This document shows positions 29,743-39,635 of a stretch of DNA of 64,000 nucleotides, in pieces. The translations under genes and the position numbers were made by a program. Source of the DNA: Imhoffiella purpurea (GTDB lineage: Bacteria; Pseudomonadota; Gammaproteobacteria; Chromatiales; Chromatiaceae). The notes under the pieces are model-generated. The model made no database searches. It saw only the letters and a program-made list of their open reading frames with translations, and was not told the origin of the DNA. The DNA lies in the NCBI RefSeq assembly GCF_000585215.1, contig NZ_AONC01000037.1, positions 42,304 through 106,303 of the forward strand. The letters run 5' to 3'. Each line of letters starts with the position of its first letter. The stretch's first letter is position 1.

Positions 29743-29979
29743 ATGCTTGGTGAATCGCACGACCTGCTTCACGAGTTCCCCGACCTGGAGAACAAAATCG
29801 CGACGCTGCGGGAAAGGAACTCGGAGTTCTCGTCGCTCATGGACCGGTATGACGACCTGGACGCCCGTGTCCGCAGTATCGAGGAGCTCGGCTCCCCCGT
29901 CGCCGACGAGACCATCGAGGACCTGAAGAAGGAGCGTCTCCAACTCAAGGATGCACTCTACAGCATGCTGAGGGCCTGA
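29743..29979 (+). CDS. YdcH family (DUF465) small protein
   Basis: A 78-residue, fully helical, acidic protein beginning MLGESHDLLHEFPDLENKIA, with a C-terminal KKERLQLKDALYSML segment. This matches DUF465/YdcH, small coiled-coil proteins of unknown role. The ATG at 29743 has AGGAG 7 bases upstream; an open extension of 44 codons before it is discarded. Confidence 0.85.
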   Translation: MLGESHDLLHEFPDLENKIATLRERNSEFSSLMDRYDDLDARVRSIEELGSPVADETIEDLKKERLQLKDALYSMLRA

Positions 29980-30149
29980 ATACCCCGCAGCCGTTCGGTT
30001 CCCACCGACGCTCGCCCCAAGCAGCTGCCTCCCCAGCATCCGGTGAACCGCAGCGCGGTCACCGGGTCGCTCTCGGCCTGCAGACATCGGCGACGGCCGG
30101 TCGCCGTCGCGCCCACAGCCAACCCGCAGCACCAGGACCGCGCAAGCCA

Positions 30150-30782
30150 GTGGAATTCAGCATCCTCCCAGTCACCCCCTTCCAGCAGAACGCCACGCTC
30201 ATGTGGTGCGAGCGAACGCGCCGCGCCGCCATCATCGATCCAGGCGGCGAGGCGGATCGCATCCTCGAGCGTGTCCGCGCCCTGGACCTGCAGCCAGAGC
30301 AGATTCTGCTGACCCACGGCCATCTCGACCACATCGGCGCGGCGGGCGAGATCGCACAGCGAACCGGACTGCCCATCATCGGCCCGCATGCCGAGGACGC
30401 ATTCCTCTTCAAGGCGCTTCCCGGCCAATGCGAGATGTTCGGCTTCCCCCCGATCGCACCCTTCACGCCCACCCGTTGGCTCGAAGACGGCGAGATCCTG
30501 GAGATCGGCGAACAGCGGCTCGAAGCCATCCATTGCCCCGGGCACACCCCGGGCCACATGGTGTTCGTCGATCGCGACGCCCGTCTCGCCCAGGTCGGCG
30601 ACGTGCTGTTCCGCGGCTCGATCGGCCGCACCGACTTCCCGCGCGGCAACCATCGCCAGCTGATCGAGTCGATCCAGCAAAGGCTGTTCGCGCTCGGCGA
30701 CGACATCCGCTTCATTCCCGGGCACGGCCCCATGTCCAGTCTCGGAGAGGAGCGTCACAGCAACCCCTTCGTCAGGGGCTAG
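30150..30782 (+). CDS. MBL-fold metallohydrolase (glyoxalase II-like, YcbL type)
   Basis: A 210-residue zinc hydrolase with the signature THGHLDHIG, the second metal histidine in HCPGHTPGHMVF, the bridging aspartate in GDVLFRGSIGRTD and the last histidine in IPGHGPMSSLGEE. This set is typical of YcbL-type glyoxalase II-like enzymes; the substrate is likely a thioester or lactone but cannot be fixed. Start is GTG at 30150 (GTGGAATTC). Confidence 0.92.
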   Translation: MEFSILPVTPFQQNATLMWCERTRRAAIIDPGGEADRILERVRALDLQPEQILLTHGHLDHIGAAGEIAQRTGLPIIGPHAEDAFLFKALPGQCEMFGFPPIAPFTPTRWLEDGEILEIGEQRLEAIHCPGHTPGHMVFVDRDARLAQVGDVLFRGSIGRTDFPRGNHRQLIESIQQRLFALGDDIRFIPGHGPMSSLGEERHSNPFVRG

Positions 30783-30904
30783 AGCATAGAACCCGGCCGC
30801 CGGAGAGACTCGGATCCCGAGAACAGCGGCGACCTCGTGCGGATCGGCCCCGACGCGGGCTCGGCTAGAATGCCGCACCGACACCCATGATTGGCGGAGC
30901 TGAC

Positions 30905-33778
30905 ATGCTATTCCAGCGATTCCTCAACAAACGCAAACAGGCCGCCGCGGCGACCCAGCAGGTTGTCGCATCCCAGAATCAGCAGGCCCTGGACGAGAAG
31001 GCGCTGAGTCATGCCGACCCCGCGGCCCGATGCGATGCGATCCGTCAGGTCGCCACTCCCTCGGTGCTGACCCGAATTCTCGACGGCGAGACCGACCCCA
31101 TGATCCGCGGGGCCTCACTCGAGCGGCTCGGCCAGCTGCTCTGCGAGGACGGTCAGCCGCCATCATCGAGCGAAGAACTGCTGGACGCCTTCTCCCGCAT
31201 CGACCAGGCCGAGCTGATCGACCAGATCGCCCGACAGGGCGTCTCCTCCCAGGTGCGGAGAGCCGCCATCGAACGCACCGCCTCTCAATCGACCCTCGCA
31301 ACCTGCGCGGTCCAGGACAGCCTGGCCGCCAACCGCGCGCGCGCGGCCGAACGGATCGAGGACCGGCCTGCCCTGGAACAGGTGGTGCGCGAGATCGGCA
31401 AGCGGGACAAGAACGTCCTGCGCGCGGCGCGCGACAAACTCCGGCTGATCGCCGCGCGCGAGGAGCGCCCCAAACTCGTCCGCGCCCAATGCGAGGAGAT
31501 CTGCGCCAAGGCCGAGCGCCTCGGCAAGCTGGGCAACTGGACCCAGGACCGCGCCCTGCTCGAGCACCTGGAGCGTCAATGGAGCGGCATTCAGGACCCG
31601 ATCGAGCCTGAGTGGCAATCCCGATTCGCGGTCGAGCGCGAGCGCTTCCTCGACTCCTACGAGGCCTATCGTCACGACAATGCGGCCCAGATCGCGGCAC
31701 AAGAGGCGCTGGAGTCGGTGCGCGCCGAGCGCGAGGCGCTCATCCAGGAACTCGAGATCGCCGATACCCTGACCGACGCGTCCGAACTGACGGCGCTCGG
31801 CGAGCGTATCGAGACCGCCTGGAAGGCGCTTGCTCCCGCCTCCGGAACCAGGGATAGCGATCTGGAGAGACGCTACCGCGAGCGCTGCAAATCATTGGAG
31901 GCCCGGCGCAAGACGCTCACGGACCGGCGGCAGGCACACGAACGCCTTGGCCGGCTCACCGCCAAGGCCGAACGCCTGCTCGGCGAGTCGAAGCCGCTGG
32001 ACCACAAACAGGTCCAGACACTGCTCGATCAAGGACGCGCACTTGCCGCGAATGCCATCGGGGACGAGACGAACGAGTCCTTCAGCGCCTTGGCGGAGCG
32101 GCTCGAATCGCGCCTCAGACATCAGCGCAAGACCGCCGAGCAGCGGCTGAGACAGCTGCCCGAACGTCTGGAGGAGCTGGAGCGGCATCTCGCCGACGGC
32201 GAACTCAGAAAGGCGGATCCGCTCTATCAAAGCCTGCAGGCCGGACTCGATCTCATCCAGAGCAGCGGACTCCAGACCGCGGCCCTATCCGACTTCAACC
32301 ATCGCCTTCGGGCATTCGCCCCCAGGCTGAGAGAACTGCAGAACTGGCGCCGCTGGGGGGCCGACCAGCACCGAGAGGGCCTCTGCGCCGACATGGAGGC
32401 TCTCATCGACAAGGAGCTACCGCTGGCCGCGCTCGCCGAGCAGCTGCATAGCCTGCAGATGGACTGGAAGGGGCTCGACAAGACGGGCTCGCCCGCGAAC
32501 CAGAGCTTGTGGGAACGGTTCCATCAGGCATCCGAGCAGGTCTACGTCCGCTGCAAGCCCTTCATGGAATCGCAGGCCACGGAGCGCGAGTCCAACCGGA
32601 TCGCCCGCGAGCGGGTCTGTCAGCAGCTCGAGGAGTTCCTCTCCAAGGTCGACTGGGAGCGGGTCGAATGGAAGAAGATCCTGCGCGCCGAGCGCGAGAC
32701 CCGTCAGGCATGGGCCGCGATCGGACCCACCGAGCCGCGCCAGCGCAAGCAACTCGAGCGCCGCTTCCATCAACTGCTCAAGACGCTCGATCACCGGCTC
32801 GACAAGGAACGCCGTCTGAATCAGGCCCTCAAGCACAGCCTGATCGAGCAGGTCCAGGCCCTGGTCGATCACCCGGATCTCAACACGGCGATCGAGCGCA
32901 CCAAGGGCTTGCAGCGCGAATGGCGCACCACCGTGCCGGCGCGCCAAAAGGAAGAGAACAAGCTCTGGCAGGAATTCCGCGCCGCCTGCGACGCCGTCTT
33001 CGAACGGCGCGCGGCGCTGCATCAGGTGCAGGCCAAGGAGATGCGCGAGCATCTCTCCGCGCGCGAGGCACTCTGCGACGAGGCCCTGGGCTTCGCGGCG
33101 ACCGAGACGGATCCCCAGCGCCTGGCGGCGGGGCTGCGCGATTACGACGCCCGCTGGAAGGCACTCGAATCCCAGCCGATCCCGCGCCAGATGGCGAGCC
33201 AGTCCCACCAACGCTGGCAGCGCGCCCGCGCCGAGATCGAGGAACGCCGCCGCACCGCCGAGGACCGCCAGCGCACGGAGGCCCTGGATCTGCTCCAACA
33301 CCAGGCGGAGGTCTGCGAGCGGCTCGAATCCAGTCTATTGAACGATCGACCAGAGGACATCGACCCGCAAACGGCCCGGGACGCCTGGCAGAAACTCCCG
33401 AGACAGGCGGATCCCGACCTGCAGCAGGCGATGGAGACCCGCTTCGCCTTCGCGCTAGAGGCGGCCGCGGATCCGACCCGGCGAGAGGAACTGCGCGAGC
33501 GGCGCGCACTCGACGCGGACAGGCTGGGTCAACTCTGTCTGCAGCTGGAGATCATCGCGGGAATCGACTCGCCGCCGGAGCATGCGCAGCAACGTCTGGA
33601 ATACCAGGTCGCACGCCTCGCCGAACGGATGGTCGAGGGCGAGGACGATCCACTGGCGGGTGCGACACGGCTGTTGCAGGACTGGTATCTCTGCGGCCCG
33701 GCAGCGGACGATCGGCCGCTCAGCGAGCGCTTCGAGCGGATTCGGCGCACGCTGGAATCATCCCAGCAAAATTCTTGA
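30905..33778 (+). CDS. DUF349 domain-containing large coiled-coil protein
   Basis: A 957-residue, strongly charged, mostly helical protein. Repeated units of about 70 residues show the DUF349 pattern of spaced Trp and basic residues (for example LGNWTQDRALLEHLERQWSG, RAERETRQAWAAIGPTEPRQ, ALRDYDARWKALESQPIPRQ-like stretches). No signal peptide, membrane segment or enzymatic motif. The ATG at 30905 has GGAG 7 bases upstream; an ATG six codons earlier is less well placed. Function unknown. Confidence 0.87.
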   Translation: MLFQRFLNKRKQAAAATQQVVASQNQQALDEKALSHADPAARCDAIRQVATPSVLTRILDGETDPMIRGASLERLGQLLCEDGQPPSSSEELLDAFSRIDQAELIDQIARQGVSSQVRRAAIERTASQSTLATCAVQDSLAANRARAAERIEDRPALEQVVREIGKRDKNVLRAARDKLRLIAAREERPKLVRAQCEEICAKAERLGKLGNWTQDRALLEHLERQWSGIQDPIEPEWQSRFAVERERFLDSYEAYRHDNAAQIAAQEALESVRAEREALIQELEIADTLTDASELTALGERIETAWKALAPASGTRDSDLERRYRERCKSLEARRKTLTDRRQAHERLGRLTAKAERLLGESKPLDHKQVQTLLDQGRALAANAIGDETNESFSALAERLESRLRHQRKTAEQRLRQLPERLEELERHLADGELRKADPLYQSLQAGLDLIQSSGLQTAALSDFNHRLRAFAPRLRELQNWRRWGADQHREGLCADMEALIDKELPLAALAEQLHSLQMDWKGLDKTGSPANQSLWERFHQASEQVYVRCKPFMESQATERESNRIARERVCQQLEEFLSKVDWERVEWKKILRAERETRQAWAAIGPTEPRQRKQLERRFHQLLKTLDHRLDKERRLNQALKHSLIEQVQALVDHPDLNTAIERTKGLQREWRTTVPARQKEENKLWQEFRAACDAVFERRAALHQVQAKEMREHLSAREALCDEALGFAATETDPQRLAAGLRDYDARWKALESQPIPRQMASQSHQRWQRARAEIEERRRTAEDRQRTEALDLLQHQAEVCERLESSLLNDRPEDIDPQTARDAWQKLPRQADPDLQQAMETRFAFALEAAADPTRREELRERRALDADRLGQLCLQLEIIAGIDSPPEHAQQRLEYQVARLAERMVEGEDDPLAGATRLLQDWYLCGPAADDRPLSERFERIRRTLESSQQNS

Positions 33779-33858
33779 ACCGTCTGGGTTACGGGGCAGG
33801 CGGCGCAATACGCTGACGCTATTGCGCCCTACTCCGGATCGCCGCCGGGGCTCGCGGA

Positions 33859-34326
33859 TCAGTCTTCGCGGATCTTGACGCACAAGAGATCGCAGGCGGC
33901 ACGGCGGAGCACGGACTCCGCGGTATCGCCGAACAGACCGAGGAGACCGTGACGGCCACGGCTGCCGACGATCACCAGATCGACGCCCAGCTCGGCGGCG
34001 ACCTCGTCGATGACGCGCCCGGTCGGACCGACGCGGATCAGGCGATCCGCTTCGCTGACCCCGAGCTGACCGCCGAGCAGATCCATCTCGCCCCGAGCCA
34101 CCTTCATGAGTTCCTCCTCCAGATCCCGGGTCTCGGGCAGGGCGATCTCGCCCGAGTAACCGAGATACATGGACTCGACCGCCGGGGGAACATGCTCGAC
34201 CACGTGCAGCAGCGTCAGACGGGCGTCCAGGAGTCCGCGCAGCTGCCGCGCCCTGGCCACCACCACCTCGCTCTCCGGCTCGAAATCCACGGCTAGCAGC
34301 AGATGCTTGTAGGCATTGGTCTCCAT
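33859..34326 (-). CDS. universal stress protein (UspA family)
   Basis: A 155-residue single Usp domain. It begins METNAYKHLLLAVDFEPESE and ends with a nucleotide-loop region VIVGSRGRHGLLGLFGDTAESVL. The ATP-binding Usp pattern is G-x2-G-x9-G-S/T; here the second spacing is one residue shorter and G-S is replaced by G-D-T, so ATP binding is uncertain. ATG at 34326 with GAGG upstream; GTG at 34329 also possible. Confidence 0.92.
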   Translation of the reverse strand: METNAYKHLLLAVDFEPESEVVVARARQLRGLLDARLTLLHVVEHVPPAVESMYLGYSGEIALPETRDLEEELMKVARGEMDLLGGQLGVSEADRLIRVGPTGRVIDEVAAELGVDLVIVGSRGRHGLLGLFGDTAESVLRRAACDLLCVKIRED

Positions 34327-34419
34327 CACGCACCTCGGGGGCTGTTACGACCTGCCTACAAGTATAATCGCCTTAAGGCTCCTCCCGCGCCCCTGACACC
34401 GGCCGCGGCCATCGAAGCG

Positions 34420-35214
34420 TCAGGGCTGGAACAGCTCGTCGAAGAATGACTGCATCCGCCGCCACGACCTCCGATCGGCCTGGGGGTCGTAGCGCAGATT
34501 GTCGATGCCGTAGTCACCGGCATGCGGGCTGGTGAAGCTGTGCCTCACGCCGCCGTAGATGTCCATCTCCCAGTTGGCGCCGGCCGCTTCCAGCTTGTCC
34601 TGGAAGTTGGACACGACCTCGGGCGAGACGAAGCTGTCCGCCTGACCGTGCAGCACCAGGATCTTGGCTGCGATCTTGCCCTTGGTCTCCTCCGGGGCGG
34701 CGGGCAGCGAGCCGTGGAAGCTCACCACACCCTCGACGGGCGCGCCACCATAGGCCATCTGCAGCACGGTACCGCCACCGAAGCAGTAGCCGATCGCGGC
34801 GACCCGACCCGGGGCGACCATGCCGCTCGCGATCAGCTGATCGAGCCCCAGTCCGGCGCGCTGACGCCACAGCTCGACATCGGCCGTGATTTCCTGCATC
34901 CATTCGCTGGCCTGGTCCGGCTCCTCGGTGACCCGATCGTCGCCGTACATGTCGGCGGCGAAGGCGACATAGCCGAGTTCGGCAAGCATCCGCGCGCGCT
35001 CCTTGGCGTAGTCGTTAAGCCCCCACCACTCGTGAATCACCAGCACGCCCGGACGCTTGTCGGTGAGGGTGTCGTCCCAGAAGAGATAGCCGGTCAGGGC
35101 CGTTCCCTCGTCCTCGTAGTGAACGGCCTTGGACTGAACCGCGGCCTCGACCCGAGGCCCGGATAAGACGGCTGCGGCCAGAACGAACGACAGCAAAGCG
35201 ATGCGATTGCGCAT
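34420..35214 (-). CDS. secreted dienelactone hydrolase family protein
   Basis: A 264-residue alpha/beta hydrolase with a signal peptide (about residues 1-24, ending VEA). Dienelactone hydrolase features are the glutamate in VIHEWWGLND, the nucleophile Cys in AIGYCFGGGT, the aspartate in HGQADSFV and the histidine in VRHSFTSP. Many such periplasmic DLH-like proteins have no known substrate. The ATG at 35214 gives the signal peptide; an upstream extension of 28 codons is rejected. Confidence 0.92.
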   Translation of the reverse strand: MRNRIALLSFVLAAAVLSGPRVEAAVQSKAVHYEDEGTALTGYLFWDDTLTDKRPGVLVIHEWWGLNDYAKERARMLAELGYVAFAADMYGDDRVTEEPDQASEWMQEITADVELWRQRAGLGLDQLIASGMVAPGRVAAIGYCFGGGTVLQMAYGGAPVEGVVSFHGSLPAAPEETKGKIAAKILVLHGQADSFVSPEVVSNFQDKLEAAGANWEMDIYGGVRHSFTSPHAGDYGIDNLRYDPQADRRSWRRMQSFFDELFQP

Positions 35215-35321
35215 GATGTCACTCCCGATAGCGTGGTTCTGCGATTGACGAAGGCGAATTGGACACGGACAGTCCTTGCGACTGCCCAGGGTATTCATAC
35301 AGATTCATTCGAAGCAGCGAT

Positions 35322-35464
35322 GGCGCCTCTGAGAGGCTATCTGAAATCAGGCGCCGGAGGTCTTGTCCGCGACGCGGACCAGACCGAGGCGTGAACCCTA
35401 GGGTCCGCTGTGCGGACCAAATCGCTAGTTATGGGGATTTCAGACGGCTTCTGAACAAGGCGCC
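35322..35464. repeat. 143-base MITE-like element with imperfect terminal inverted repeats
   Basis: Non-coding block between the 59-residue protein gene and the hydrolase. Both ends start GGCGCCT and both inverted ends reach TCTGAAATC (27 bases at the left, 29 at the right, with mismatches and a 2-base gap). Inside are two GC hairpins: GGTCCGC/GCGGACC (35402-35418) and a 12-base stem with one mismatch around 35369-35396. No coding frame. Could be a MITE, an IS remnant or a REP-like repeat. Confidence 0.45.
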
Positions 35465-35474
35465 GACACCTGGA

Positions 35475-35654
35475 TCACTCGTCCAGCTCGATCGCAACAC
35501 CCTTGCCCTCCTGGGTCCGAACCAGCACGACCTTGCCCAGAGTCGGGTGACGTACGATATAGACGGTGACGCCAGATACGGTCTTCTCGCCGATGAGCTC
35601 GCCCTCTTCCTTCAGATCGTCGATCAGGATCTGCTCGGCATCGATCAGGTGCAT
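35475..35654 (-). CDS. 59-residue conserved-looking small protein
   Basis: Small protein beginning MHLIDAEQILIDDLKEEGEL and ending GVAIELDE. GAGGG lies 8 bases before the ATG. The pattern (acidic helix, then alternating hydrophobic strands VTVYIVRHPTLGKVVLVRT) looks like a compact alpha/beta fold and not like chance coding. It lies on the same strand as the GlcG-like gene and 60 bases downstream of it. I do not recognise the family. Confidence 0.6.
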   Translation of the reverse strand: MHLIDAEQILIDDLKEEGELIGEKTVSGVTVYIVRHPTLGKVVLVRTQEGKGVAIELDE

Positions 35655-35714
35655 CTCTAGAGCCCTCTGCTATGACAGTGGAACGCACACCCGCCGCAGG
35701 ACGACCCGGTCGGG

Positions 35715-36203
35715 TCACATCGCCATGTCCAGGTCGTCCTGCACCTTGGCGAGCCCGGCCAGGGCACAGGCCTCGTCGGTCTCGCCCTCGGGCGCGCCGC
35801 TGACGCCGATCCCGGCTACCAGGGCGGAACCGCCGACCAGAACCGGAACGCCCCCGGCCGACATGACCAGACCCTCGACCCGGCCGACCGGGGTCTCGGC
35901 CCTGGCGCTCATGGCGGAGGTCGAGGCGTTGAAGTTGACCGCCGTGTAGGCCTTCATGCGGCTGATGCGCTCGGTGATGGGCGCGGCGATGGTGTCGCGC
36001 AGGGTCACCTGCACGTTGCCCTCCCGGTCGACCACCGTCACACCGATCTGGATACCCTTCTCCCGACAGGCGTCGATCGCGCCCTGGGCGATCTCGACCG
36101 CGGTGTCGAGCGACAGCCGCTTCAGCGAGACCACCATGGAGTCCTCGGCCGCCACCGATCCAGCCAGACACACGAGCCCCACCACACCAATCAATCGTCT
36201 CAT
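35715..36203 (-). CDS. secreted GlcG/HbpS-type heme-binding protein (DUF336)
   Basis: A 162-residue protein with a signal peptide (about residues 1-19, ending VAA) and the GlcG/HbpS fold: RLSLDTAVEIAQGAIDACRE, IGVTVVDREGNVQVTLRDT, KAYTAVNFNASTS and GGVPVLVGGSALVAGIGVSG. Secreted members bind heme or small effectors; cytoplasmic GlcG is of unknown function. GAGGAGG precedes the ATG at 36203. Between ispG and the 59-residue gene. Confidence 0.92.
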   Translation of the reverse strand: MRRLIGVVGLVCLAGSVAAEDSMVVSLKRLSLDTAVEIAQGAIDACREKGIQIGVTVVDREGNVQVTLRDTIAAPITERISRMKAYTAVNFNASTSAMSARAETPVGRVEGLVMSAGGVPVLVGGSALVAGIGVSGAPEGETDEACALAGLAKVQDDLDMAM

Positions 36204-36271
36204 CGTCGGTCCTCCTCGATTATTGGAATATCCGGATCTGCGATCGAAGCGGACGAACGACAACCGCGATC

Positions 36272-37513
36272 TCAGAGCCGCGAGGCGCCACCGTAGCGCG
36301 CATCGATATAATCGTCCACCATACGTTTGAACTGCTCGGCGATGCCGTCGCCCTTGAGCGTCGCGACCTTCTCGCCGTCGACATAGACGGGGGCCGAGGG
36401 GTTCTCGCCGCTGCCGGGCAGACTGATGCCGATGTTGGCATGCTTGCTCTCGCCCGGACCGTTGACCACGCATCCCATGACGGCCACCTGCATGTTCTCG
36501 ACGCCCGGATAGCGGCTGCGCCAGTCCGGCATCTGGTCGCGCAGATAGGTCTGGATGCTCTGGGCCAGATGCTGGAATGTGTCGCTGGTGGTACGACCGC
36601 ATCCGGGGCATGCCGTCACCATGGGGGCGAAGGAGCGGAATCCCATCGACTGCAGGATCTCCTGGGCCACCACCACCTCGCGGGTGCGCGCCTCGCCGGG
36701 CGCCGGGGTCAGGGAGACACGGATGGTGTCGCCGATCCCTTCCTGCAAGAGCACCGCGAGCGCCGCGGTCGAGGCCACGATCCCCTTGGATCCCATGCCG
36801 GCCTCGGTCAGCCCCAGGTGCAGGGCGAAGTCGGCGCGCTCGGCCAGCATGCGGTAGACGCTGATCAGGTCCTGGACGCCGCTCATCTTGCACGAGAGGA
36901 TGATATGGTCCCTTGGCAGCCCGACCTGGACCGCCCGCTCGGCGCTGGAGACGGCCGACTCGACCATGGCCTCGTACATGATCCGCTCGGAGGACTTGGG
37001 CTGCGCCGCGCGCGCGTTCTCGTCCATCATGCGCGCCACCACCTCCTGGTCGAGACTGCCCCAGTTGACCCCGATCCGCACCGGACGGTCGTAGCGGCAG
37101 GCCAGCTCGACCATGGTCGCGAACTGGCTGTCCTTCTTCTCGCCCTTGCCGACGTTGCCCGGATTGATACGGTACTTGGCGAGCGCCTCGGCACATTCGG
37201 GATAGTCCGCGAGCAGACGATGGCCGTTGAAGTGGAAGTCGCCCACCAGGGGCACCTCGCAGCCCTGGGCGGCGAGCGCGTCGCGGATCAGGGGCACCGC
37301 CTTCGCCGCCGACTCGTGATTGACGGTGATGCGCACCATCTCCGAGCCGGCCCGCGCCAGATCGGCCACCTGGCGCACCGTCGACTCCACGTCGGCGGTA
37401 TCCGTGTTGGTCATGGACTGGACCACGATCGGCGCACCGCCGCCGATGGTGACTGGGCCGACGGCCACTGGAAGTGTCTTGCGTCTCTGAACGGGATCTA
37501 GAACTGGGCTCAT
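36272..37513 (-). CDS. ispG: 4-hydroxy-3-methylbut-2-en-1-yl diphosphate synthase
   Basis: [4Fe-4S] reductive dehydratase of the MEP isoprenoid pathway (GcpE). The 413-residue product has the TIM-barrel start ([37 protein letters not shown]) and the cluster cysteines in [11 protein letters not shown] and in GCVVNGPGE. Length is longer than E. coli IspG (372) because of inserts in the barrel region. The MEP pathway feeds carotenoid, quinone and bacteriochlorophyll synthesis. Confidence 0.97.
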   Translation of the reverse strand: MSPVLDPVQRRKTLPVAVGPVTIGGGAPIVVQSMTNTDTADVESTVRQVADLARAGSEMVRITVNHESAAKAVPLIRDALAAQGCEVPLVGDFHFNGHRLLADYPECAEALAKYRINPGNVGKGEKKDSQFATMVELACRYDRPVRIGVNWGSLDQEVVARMMDENARAAQPKSSERIMYEAMVESAVSSAERAVQVGLPRDHIILSCKMSGVQDLISVYRMLAERADFALHLGLTEAGMGSKGIVASTAALAVLLQEGIGDTIRVSLTPAPGEARTREVVVAQEILQSMGFRSFAPMVTACPGCGRTTSDTFQHLAQSIQTYLRDQMPDWRSRYPGVENMQVAVMGCVVNGPGESKHANIGISLPGSGENPSAPVYVDGEKVATLKGDGIAEQFKRMVDDYIDARYGGASRL

Positions 37514-37656
37514 GGTGCCTTTTCCGCGGATGCGATTCGCTCGATGGATATCGCGTAGTTGATGACTCTAGTTTGACAGCGGCGAACGACCGGGAAACAG
37601 ATGGAATTTGCCTGGTTTCTCCGGGCCGTCGCCGGAAGGATCTTGCCGACGACCGC

Positions 37657-38511
37657 CTAGCACAGCGGCGAGCGCAACCCGCCGATGATCGCGAGATAGT
37701 CCGGATCCGTCTGCGGGATGATGCCGTGGCGGACCAGGAAGTCGATGATCACCAGATTGCAGTTGAGCTTGAACTCGCCGGTATCGCGGACCAGATCGCG
37801 GACCTCCTCGACCGGCAGACGATAGAATGCCTCGACCTCGCCGTCGGTGCAGCGCGGCTCGAAATCCTCCGGCAGCTCCAGGTCGTAGCAGTACATGACG
37901 TCCGGCTTGAGCCCGCGCTCCGAGTCGCGGCAATAGGTGACGGCCCCCACGGCGACCGCCCGGTCGGCGATCTCGGCCGGCATCCCGGCCTCCTCGGCGC
38001 ATTCCTTGCGCAGGTTCTCGGCCAGGGTCAGGTCGAACGGCAGACCACCGGCGACCAGATTGTCCAGATATCGCGGATAGAGACGCCGGTCCGCCGAGCG
38101 CCGGCCGATCCACATCTCGATCCCCTTCGAGGTCCGCACGAATCCATTCAGGTGCTGGCCGAAGGCGCGCATCCCGAAGAAGGGGGCGCAGGCGCGGTCC
38201 ACCAGACAGCGGGCCTGCTCGCGGTTGCCGGCGGTCACCGGATAGCGCTCGCCGTGGAGATGGGATATCAGGCCCTCCTCCACCAGCGTGTGCACGACCT
38301 CCGCCAAGAGTGCAGTGCGGCCGTCGAAGTCGGCCGGCGCATCGATCCAGCGCACCACCTCGGGCGTCACCGAGAAACGATCCGGCCAGCGCCTCAGCGC
38401 CTTGGCCGCGCCCTGTCGCAGCATGCCGATCCGCTCGCCATCGAGCATCAATGGAACGAAATCGCCCGGATTCCAGGCATTGCAGGCGCGGATCTTATCG
38501 ATGAAGCTCAT
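37657..38511 (-). CDS. NUDIX hydrolase with N-terminal DUF4743 domain
   Basis: A 284-residue protein: an N-terminal DUF4743-type domain (about 1-120) and a NUDIX domain with the box GGLPFDLTLAENLRKECAEE. The box deviates from GX5EX7REUXEEXGU at the first Arg (Lys here) but keeps the metal-binding E-x-x-E-E. This layout resembles the C-terminal part of yeast Tnr3 (thiamine-diphosphate hydrolase) and bacterial homologues; the substrate is not determined by sequence. It lies 43 bases downstream of mazG. Confidence 0.9.
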   Translation of the reverse strand: MSFIDKIRACNAWNPGDFVPLMLDGERIGMLRQGAAKALRRWPDRFSVTPEVVRWIDAPADFDGRTALLAEVVHTLVEEGLISHLHGERYPVTAGNREQARCLVDRACAPFFGMRAFGQHLNGFVRTSKGIEMWIGRRSADRRLYPRYLDNLVAGGLPFDLTLAENLRKECAEEAGMPAEIADRAVAVGAVTYCRDSERGLKPDVMYCYDLELPEDFEPRCTDGEVEAFYRLPVEEVRDLVRDTGEFKLNCNLVIIDFLVRHGIIPQTDPDYLAIIGGLRSPLC

Positions 38512-38554
38512 GGTTGCTCCGAACGAATCGCCTCGCGGTCGATCGAGGCGGACA

Positions 38555-39355
38555 TCAGGTCTCATCCCTCTTGGCGTGCTCCCAGAGACGCTCCATCTCC
38601 TCGCGCGTCTCGACCGAGGGTGCAAGCCCTCGTTCGCGCAGACCGGATTCGACCTTGGCGAAGCGCGACTCGAAGCGATGATTCGCCGCGCGCAGCGCCT
38701 GCTCGGCATCGACGCCGAGATGGCGCGCCAGATTGACGCAGGAGAAGAGCAGATCGCCGACCTCGTGGACGCGCTCGGCGTGCGGCATCCGTTCATCGAG
38801 GGTCGCCCGGCACTCGTCGAGTTCCTCCGCCACCTTGTCGAGCACGCCATCGACCGCGTCCCAGTCGAAGCCGACGCGCGCCGCGCGGCGCTGGAGCTTC
38901 TCGGCGCGCAGCAGGGCCGGCAAGGCCTGGGCGACACCGGACAGGACGCCGTCGGCTGATTCATCCCGCTTCGAGGTCCGTTCGTCGGCCTTGATGCGCT
39001 CCCAATTGGCAAGCACCGCATCGGGCCCGGCCAGATCGACATCGCCGAAGACATGCGGATGCCGCCGGATCATCTTGTCGCAGATGGAACGCGCCACCTG
39101 GTCGAAATCGAAGAGCCCCTCCTCCTCGGCCATGCGCGCATGGAAGACGACCTGCAGCAGCAGATCGCCCAGCTCGTCGCGCAATGCCGGCATGTCGGCC
39201 TTCTCGATCGCCTCGGCGACCTCGTAGGCCTCCTCCAGGGTGTAGGGCAGGATCGTGGCGAAGGTCTGCTCCAGATCCCAGGGACAGCCGGAGCGCGGGT
39301 CGCGCAGTCGGGCCATGATCTCGAGCAGTTCGTCGATTGAGGTGTCTCGATCCAT
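38555..39355 (-). CDS. mazG: nucleoside triphosphate pyrophosphohydrolase
   Basis: House-cleaning enzyme hydrolysing non-canonical NTPs to NMP and pyrophosphate. The 266-residue product contains two MazG-type helical modules: CPWDLEQTFATILPYTLEEAYEV with ELGDLLLQVVFHARMA (metal-binding E-x2-E-x12-E-x2-D), and a C-terminal repeat KVAEELDECRATLDERM with VGDLLFSCVNLARHL. The NUDIX gene follows on the same strand. Confidence 0.96.
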   Translation of the reverse strand: MDRDTSIDELLEIMARLRDPRSGCPWDLEQTFATILPYTLEEAYEVAEAIEKADMPALRDELGDLLLQVVFHARMAEEEGLFDFDQVARSICDKMIRRHPHVFGDVDLAGPDAVLANWERIKADERTSKRDESADGVLSGVAQALPALLRAEKLQRRAARVGFDWDAVDGVLDKVAEELDECRATLDERMPHAERVHEVGDLLFSCVNLARHLGVDAEQALRAANHRFESRFAKVESGLRERGLAPSVETREEMERLWEHAKRDET

Positions 39356-39556
39356 AGATGATGCCGAACGGATGATGACCGGCCCTCGACGAGGATCGGC
39401 GCGGTACGAGCGGGCTGAATGCCTCGTGAAGAGGGAGAGAAACGAGTCCTACTCGGGCACTCGGGTTCATTGCCGCATGGTAGCGGATGCCCCTACCCAT
39501 GGTCTATGCCGCGAGCACCCGCCGAGCTCGGCACAGCCGAGACCGGAAATCCGGAT

Positions 39557-39585
39557 TTGACAATCCATCCCCTGATCACGATAAT
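39557..39585 (+). promoter_or_regulatory. strong sigma70 promoter for the tRNA-Arg pair
   Basis: TTGACA (39557-39562, perfect) and GATAAT (39580-39585, 5 of 6) are separated by exactly 17 bases. Transcription would start near 39592, about 44 bases before the first tRNA. No GCGCC discriminator characteristic of stringent control is obvious. Confidence 0.75.
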
Positions 39586-39635
39586 GTGCTGCTCGACGTT
39601 CAGCAGCCTTGCATGAATGTCCGAAGAACCAAAAT

